Assembly (NCBI GenBank): GCA_017861215.1
Contig: JAGFXN010000069.1
Location: 1 to 7,903 of the forward strand
Length of the DNA: 7,903 nucleotides
DNA from: Deltaproteobacteria bacterium
GTDB taxonomy: Bacteria > Desulfobacterota > Desulfuromonadia > Geobacterales > DSM-12255
Direction of reading: 5' to 3'
Below the pieces are notes generated by a model. It worked only from the letters and a program-made list of their open reading frames with translations, searched no databases and had not been told where the DNA came from. Both the position numbers and the translations under genes were made by a program. Positions 5,275-7,903 of the stretch are shown in pieces. How positions within the stretch are numbered: position 1 is the stretch's first letter; each line of letters opens with the position of its first letter.

Positions 5275-5940
5275 ATGAAAAAAATTGCCCCATCGATACT
5301 GTCAGCAGATTTCTGCCGTCTCGGTGACGAAGTCAGAGCCGTGGAGGCTGCAGGGGCAGATTACATTCATGTTGATGTCATGGATGGCCATTTTGTCCCG
5401 AATATTACCATCGGCCCCCCGGTAGTGGCCGCCCTGCGCAAAGTAACGGCACTGCCGCTCGATGTGCATCTGATGATTGCCGCTCCGGACCGCTACATTG
5501 CCGATTTTGCCGCAGCCGGCGCGGACATCATTGTTGTTCATGCGGAAGCCTCCACCCATTTGCACCGAAGTATCCAGCTGATCAAGAGCCTGGGCAAGAG
5601 AGCCGGGGTATCGCTGAACCCGGCGACGCCGCTGAACTGTCTCGAATATGTTCTCGCTGACCTGGATCTGGTTCTGTTAATGACGGTCAATCCGGGCTTC
5701 GGCGGGCAGTCGTTTATTGAAGAGTGCATTCCGAAGATCAGGTCGCTGCGGGCGATGCTGGATAAGCGTGGACTGGAGGCCGAGCTCGAGGTTGACGGCG
5801 GAGTGAAGGTCGATAACATTGCCCGGATAGCACACGCCGGTGCCGATGTCTTTGTCGCCGGCAGCGCTGTCTTCGGCAGTCCCGACTACCTTGCCACCAT
5901 TCAGGCGCTCAAGCGGAAGGCAAAGGAGCCTGTACTGTAA
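5275..5940 (+). CDS. rpe: Ribulose-phosphate 3-epimerase
   Basis: A 221-residue TIM-barrel enzyme of the pentose phosphate pathway that interconverts D-ribulose 5-phosphate and D-xylulose 5-phosphate in the cytoplasm. Signatures run in order: IAPSILSADF (4-13), HVDVMDGHFVPN (32-43) with metal or catalytic H32 and D34, DVHLMI (63-68) with H65, VNPGFGGQSF (138-147) for phosphate binding, and EVDGGV (172-177) with catalytic D174. The length is typical. The ATG at 5275 is chosen because GGAG (5264-5267) is seven bases upstream; a GTG three bases earlier would give one extra residue at poor spacing. The ribosome binding site lies within the end of rsmB, showing tight coupling. Nothing looks impaired. 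Confidence 0.95.
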   Translation: MKKIAPSILSADFCRLGDEVRAVEAAGADYIHVDVMDGHFVPNITIGPPVVAALRKVTALPLDVHLMIAAPDRYIADFAAAGADIIVVHAEASTHLHRSIQLIKSLGKRAGVSLNPATPLNCLEYVLADLDLVLLMTVNPGFGGQSFIEECIPKIRSLRAMLDKRGLEAELEVDGGVKVDNIARIAHAGADVFVAGSAVFGSPDYLATIQALKRKAKEPVL

Positions 5941-6094
5941 TGCCGGTTGCACGGCAGGAATGAAAGCCGGGCAGCGAGGGCCGAGGCGTACCGGGAAAGA
6001 TCTTGAGGAGCCATAGACCAGCCAGCGCAGATAACACCCAGGTGGAGCAGCAGCAGAATACTTTACAGCGGCATTGCTGCCGGCAGGACGTGAC
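5941..6094. other. Spacer between rpe and the response regulator
   Basis: I see no gene here; the short forward ORF at 5961 (18 codons) is not recognisable. Two small hairpins exist: TGCCG-GTTGCA-CGGCA (5941-5956), directly after the rpe stop, and CGGCA-TTGC-TGCCG (6069-6082), just before the AGGA of the next gene. Neither has a T-run, so no intrinsic terminator is called. No convincing promoter is visible. Confidence 0.4.
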
Positions 6095-7018
6095 GTGTCA
6101 AAAACCATCCTGATAATTGACGATTCAGAGAATGTGCGCGAACAGATTGCCCAGGAACTGCAGAGTGCTGCCCTGTTCGAGCGGATTCTGCAAGCCGGCG
6201 ACGGCATCGAGGCTTTCAAGCTGCTCCTCTCCATGCCGATCGACCTGATTATCTGTGACCTGGAGATGCCGCGCATCGACGGCTTCAAATTGCTGGGCAT
6301 GATCACCGGCCGCGAGGAATTACGCGATATTCCGGTGATCATGTTGACCGGCCACGGTAACAGGGAGCTGAAGATCAGGCTGCTGGGACAGGGGGCCAGT
6401 GATTACGTGACCAAGCCGTTTGATGCCGGCGAACTGATTGCCCGGGTCAAGGTTCAGCTGAAGATCAAGAACCTGCAGGATGAACTGAAAAGATCCAACG
6501 ATCTGTTGCGGCAGCTCTCCATCACCGACCCGCTGACCCTCCTCTACAACCGCCGCTACACGACGGATATGCTGGGGAAAGAGCTGCAGCGGGCGGAGAG
6601 AAAGGGAAGCCACCTCTCACTGGTGATGATCGACATCGACTATTTCAAAAGGGTCAACGACGAGTACGGTCATCTGATCGGCGACCAGATACTGGTGGCC
6701 ATTGCCGGCCTCTCCCGGATCGGCCTGCGGAGCTATGATTTTGCTGCCCGTTACGGAGGCGAGGAGTTTGTCCTGATACTGCCGGAAACCGCCCTTGAAG
6801 ATGCGCTGATGATCGCCGAACGTCTCCGCGCCAGGGTAGAGATGCACCTTTTCACCGGACCGCTCAAGAGACTGAAGATCACTGTCAGCATGGGCGTTGC
6901 CACCTATCCGACCGATTTCATTGGTACCGTGGAAGACCTGATCAGGGAAGCCGATGAAGCCCTGTACCGGGCAAAGAAGGCCGGCAGAAACCTGGTCTAT
7001 TCCATGAACCGTCAATAG
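6095..7018 (+). CDS. Response regulator with GGDEF diguanylate cyclase domain
   Basis: A 307-residue cytoplasmic two-domain signalling protein. The receiver domain (about 2-120) has the acidic pair D9 and D10, phospho-acceptor D55 (LIICDLEMP), T85 and K107 (TKPFD). A helical linker at about 121-142 leads to the GGDEF domain (about 143-303), with ITDPLTLLYNRR, the metal-binding MIDIDYFKRVND, and active site GGEEF at 221-225. An inhibitory I-site RxxD (R212-S-Y-D215) lies exactly five residues before GGEEF, so the product c-di-GMP should feed back on it. The predicted reaction is two GTP to c-di-GMP, switched by phosphorylation at D55. The start is set at GTG 6095, with AGGA (6085-6088) six bases upstream; a TTG at 6074 would add seven residues. 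No partner histidine kinase is in the window. Confidence 0.92.
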   Translation: MSKTILIIDDSENVREQIAQELQSAALFERILQAGDGIEAFKLLLSMPIDLIICDLEMPRIDGFKLLGMITGREELRDIPVIMLTGHGNRELKIRLLGQGASDYVTKPFDAGELIARVKVQLKIKNLQDELKRSNDLLRQLSITDPLTLLYNRRYTTDMLGKELQRAERKGSHLSLVMIDIDYFKRVNDEYGHLIGDQILVAIAGLSRIGLRSYDFAARYGGEEFVLILPETALEDALMIAERLRARVEMHLFTGPLKRLKITVSMGVATYPTDFIGTVEDLIREADEALYRAKKAGRNLVYSMNRQ

Positions 7019-7070
7019 CAGTGACTCTTTTCGGTTGCTTTCTCTGCCGGGACAGTTTTTAATCCTCCCC

Positions 7071-7903
7071 ATGCACAGCAATCCCGCCGGCAGCGTCTCC
7101 CAGGTAAAAGTCCACTTTTTCCTCATCCTGACCACACTGTTCTGGGGCGGCAGCTTTGTTTTCAACAAGCTTGGCTTCCGCGAAGTGCCGCCGATCGCCT
7201 TTCTTGCCATTCGCTTTGCCCTGGCCACGGTCATCATGACTTTTTTCTGTCTCCCCCGCCTGCGCTGCATAAGCTGGCCGATCATCATCCGGGGGGGCGG
7301 TGTCGGTCTGGCGCTGGCTGCCACCAATATCTCCTTCGTAATCGGCCTGGCCGGGACCACCGCTACCAGGGCCGGATTTCTCAATAACCTCTTTGTCCTC
7401 TTCATCCCCTTTCTCTGTTATCTGTTCTGGAGGGACCGGGTGAACAGATGGAGCATGGCCGGCATTCTCCTGGCGCTGCTCGGCATCTGGCAGCTCGCCC
7501 ACGGCGCTGCCGGCGGCTTCAGCCGCGGTGACCTGCTGTCGACGATCTGCGCCCTGTTCATCGCCATCCACATTATTACTGTATCGAAAATCCTCCGGGA
7601 TGATGATGTCTATCTGGTGAGCCTGGTACAGTTCGCCACCGTTGCTGTCATCGGCGGACTGCTGACGTTGCTTTTCCCGCCGCCTCCCTTCCGCATCGGA
7701 CTCCTTTCCGGCGGTGCTCTTGCCTACTGCGCCATCTTTCCGACCGTAGTCTGTTTCACCCTCCAGAATACCTGGCAGCGGCACACCACCCCCACCCACG
7801 CCGGACTGATCTATACCCTTGACCCGGTATGGAGCATGCTGGGCGGCTTTCTCGTTCTCGGAGAACGGCTCAGTCCGGGCGAATGGGTCGGCTGCCTGCT
7901 GAT
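7071..7903 (+). CDS. EamA/DMT-superfamily transporter, truncated by the window edge
   Basis: Reads open from the ATG at 7071 to the right edge, 277 codons with no stop; a full protein should be about 290-300 residues, so little is missing. It is an inner-membrane protein of the drug/metabolite transporter superfamily with two EamA repeats. The first begins FFLILTTLFWGGSFVFNKLG (residues 16-35), followed by the AIRFALA segment. The second covers about 152-277 and ends in TLDPVWSMLGGFLVLGERLSPGEWVG, the classic end of an EamA repeat with the conserved GE motif. About nine hydrophobic segments are visible before the edge; the family has ten. The substrate is not predictable. Bases before the ATG (CCTCCCC) carry no purine-rich ribosome binding site, so translation initiation may be weak or leaderless-like. 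No other plausible in-frame start with a better site is seen. Confidence 0.88.
   Translation, partial: MHSNPAGSVSQVKVHFFLILTTLFWGGSFVFNKLGFREVPPIAFLAIRFALATVIMTFFCLPRLRCISWPIIIRGGGVGLALAATNISFVIGLAGTTATRAGFLNNLFVLFIPFLCYLFWRDRVNRWSMAGILLALLGIWQLAHGAAGGFSRGDLLSTICALFIAIHIITVSKILRDDDVYLVSLVQFATVAVIGGLLTLLFPPPPFRIGLLSGGALAYCAIFPTVVCFTLQNTWQRHTTPTHAGLIYTLDPVWSMLGGFLVLGERLSPGEWVGCLL

Noticed and set aside
6074..6094. TTG start for the response regulator
   Set aside because: The extra seven residues lie in a hairpin with no ribosome binding site, and the receiver domain begins right after GTG 6095.
6617..7405. Reverse 262-codon ORF over the GGDEF and transporter genes
   Set aside because: It spans two clear forward genes and the gap between them, with no recognisable domain.
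7059..7799. Reverse 246-codon ORF opposite the transporter
   Set aside because: It is highly polar with low-complexity composition, as expected of the antisense of membrane-protein codons; the forward reading is a clear EamA protein.

Overview
The window looks like a piece of a Geobacter-type genome (Desulfuromonadota/Geobacterales). This rests on moderately high GC, GGAG-type ribosome binding sites, an MthK-like TrkA-domain potassium channel, a GntR/FCD regulator, the rsmB-rpe pair and a REC-GGDEF protein. The assignment is inferred from gene content and sequence style; no database was consulted.

Layout. At the left edge, on the minus strand, lies a decayed remnant of selA (selenocysteine synthase), running off the window at base 1. 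It is directly downstream of, and in the same frame as the stop of, a minus-strand GntR/FCD transcription factor (232-939). The factor's promoter (about 967-994) carries a perfect 21-base palindrome between and over the -35 and -10 boxes, a likely autoregulatory operator. A divergent plus-strand pair follows: a two-TM potassium channel with a TrkA (RCK) domain (1153-2205) and, overlapping it by 8 bases, a TIM-barrel sugar-phosphate isomerase/epimerase-like protein (2198-2989).

At 2990-3270 is a spacer that still holds the first 24 codons of htpX (membrane zinc protease) with a good ribosome binding site, cut off abruptly. A VapBC-type toxin-antitoxin module (3271-3874) with its own 24-base operator palindrome follows. 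It sits where the rest of htpX would be expected, directly before the housekeeping genes rsmB (3918-5270) and rpe (5275-5940). A response regulator-diguanylate cyclase (6095-7018) and an EamA/DMT-family transporter open at the right edge (7071-7903) complete the window.

How it fits together. Most genes are ordinary chromosomal housekeeping or signalling genes. The unusual content is erosion and replacement: two recognisable gene remnants (selA, htpX) within about 3 kb, and a toxin-antitoxin module placed between the htpX stub and rsmB-rpe, so that rsmB-rpe may now be read from the vapBC promoter. Single-protein oddities are a lysine in the potassium channel selectivity filter and replaced metal-ligand positions in the FCD domain. 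I found no clear new multi-gene system.
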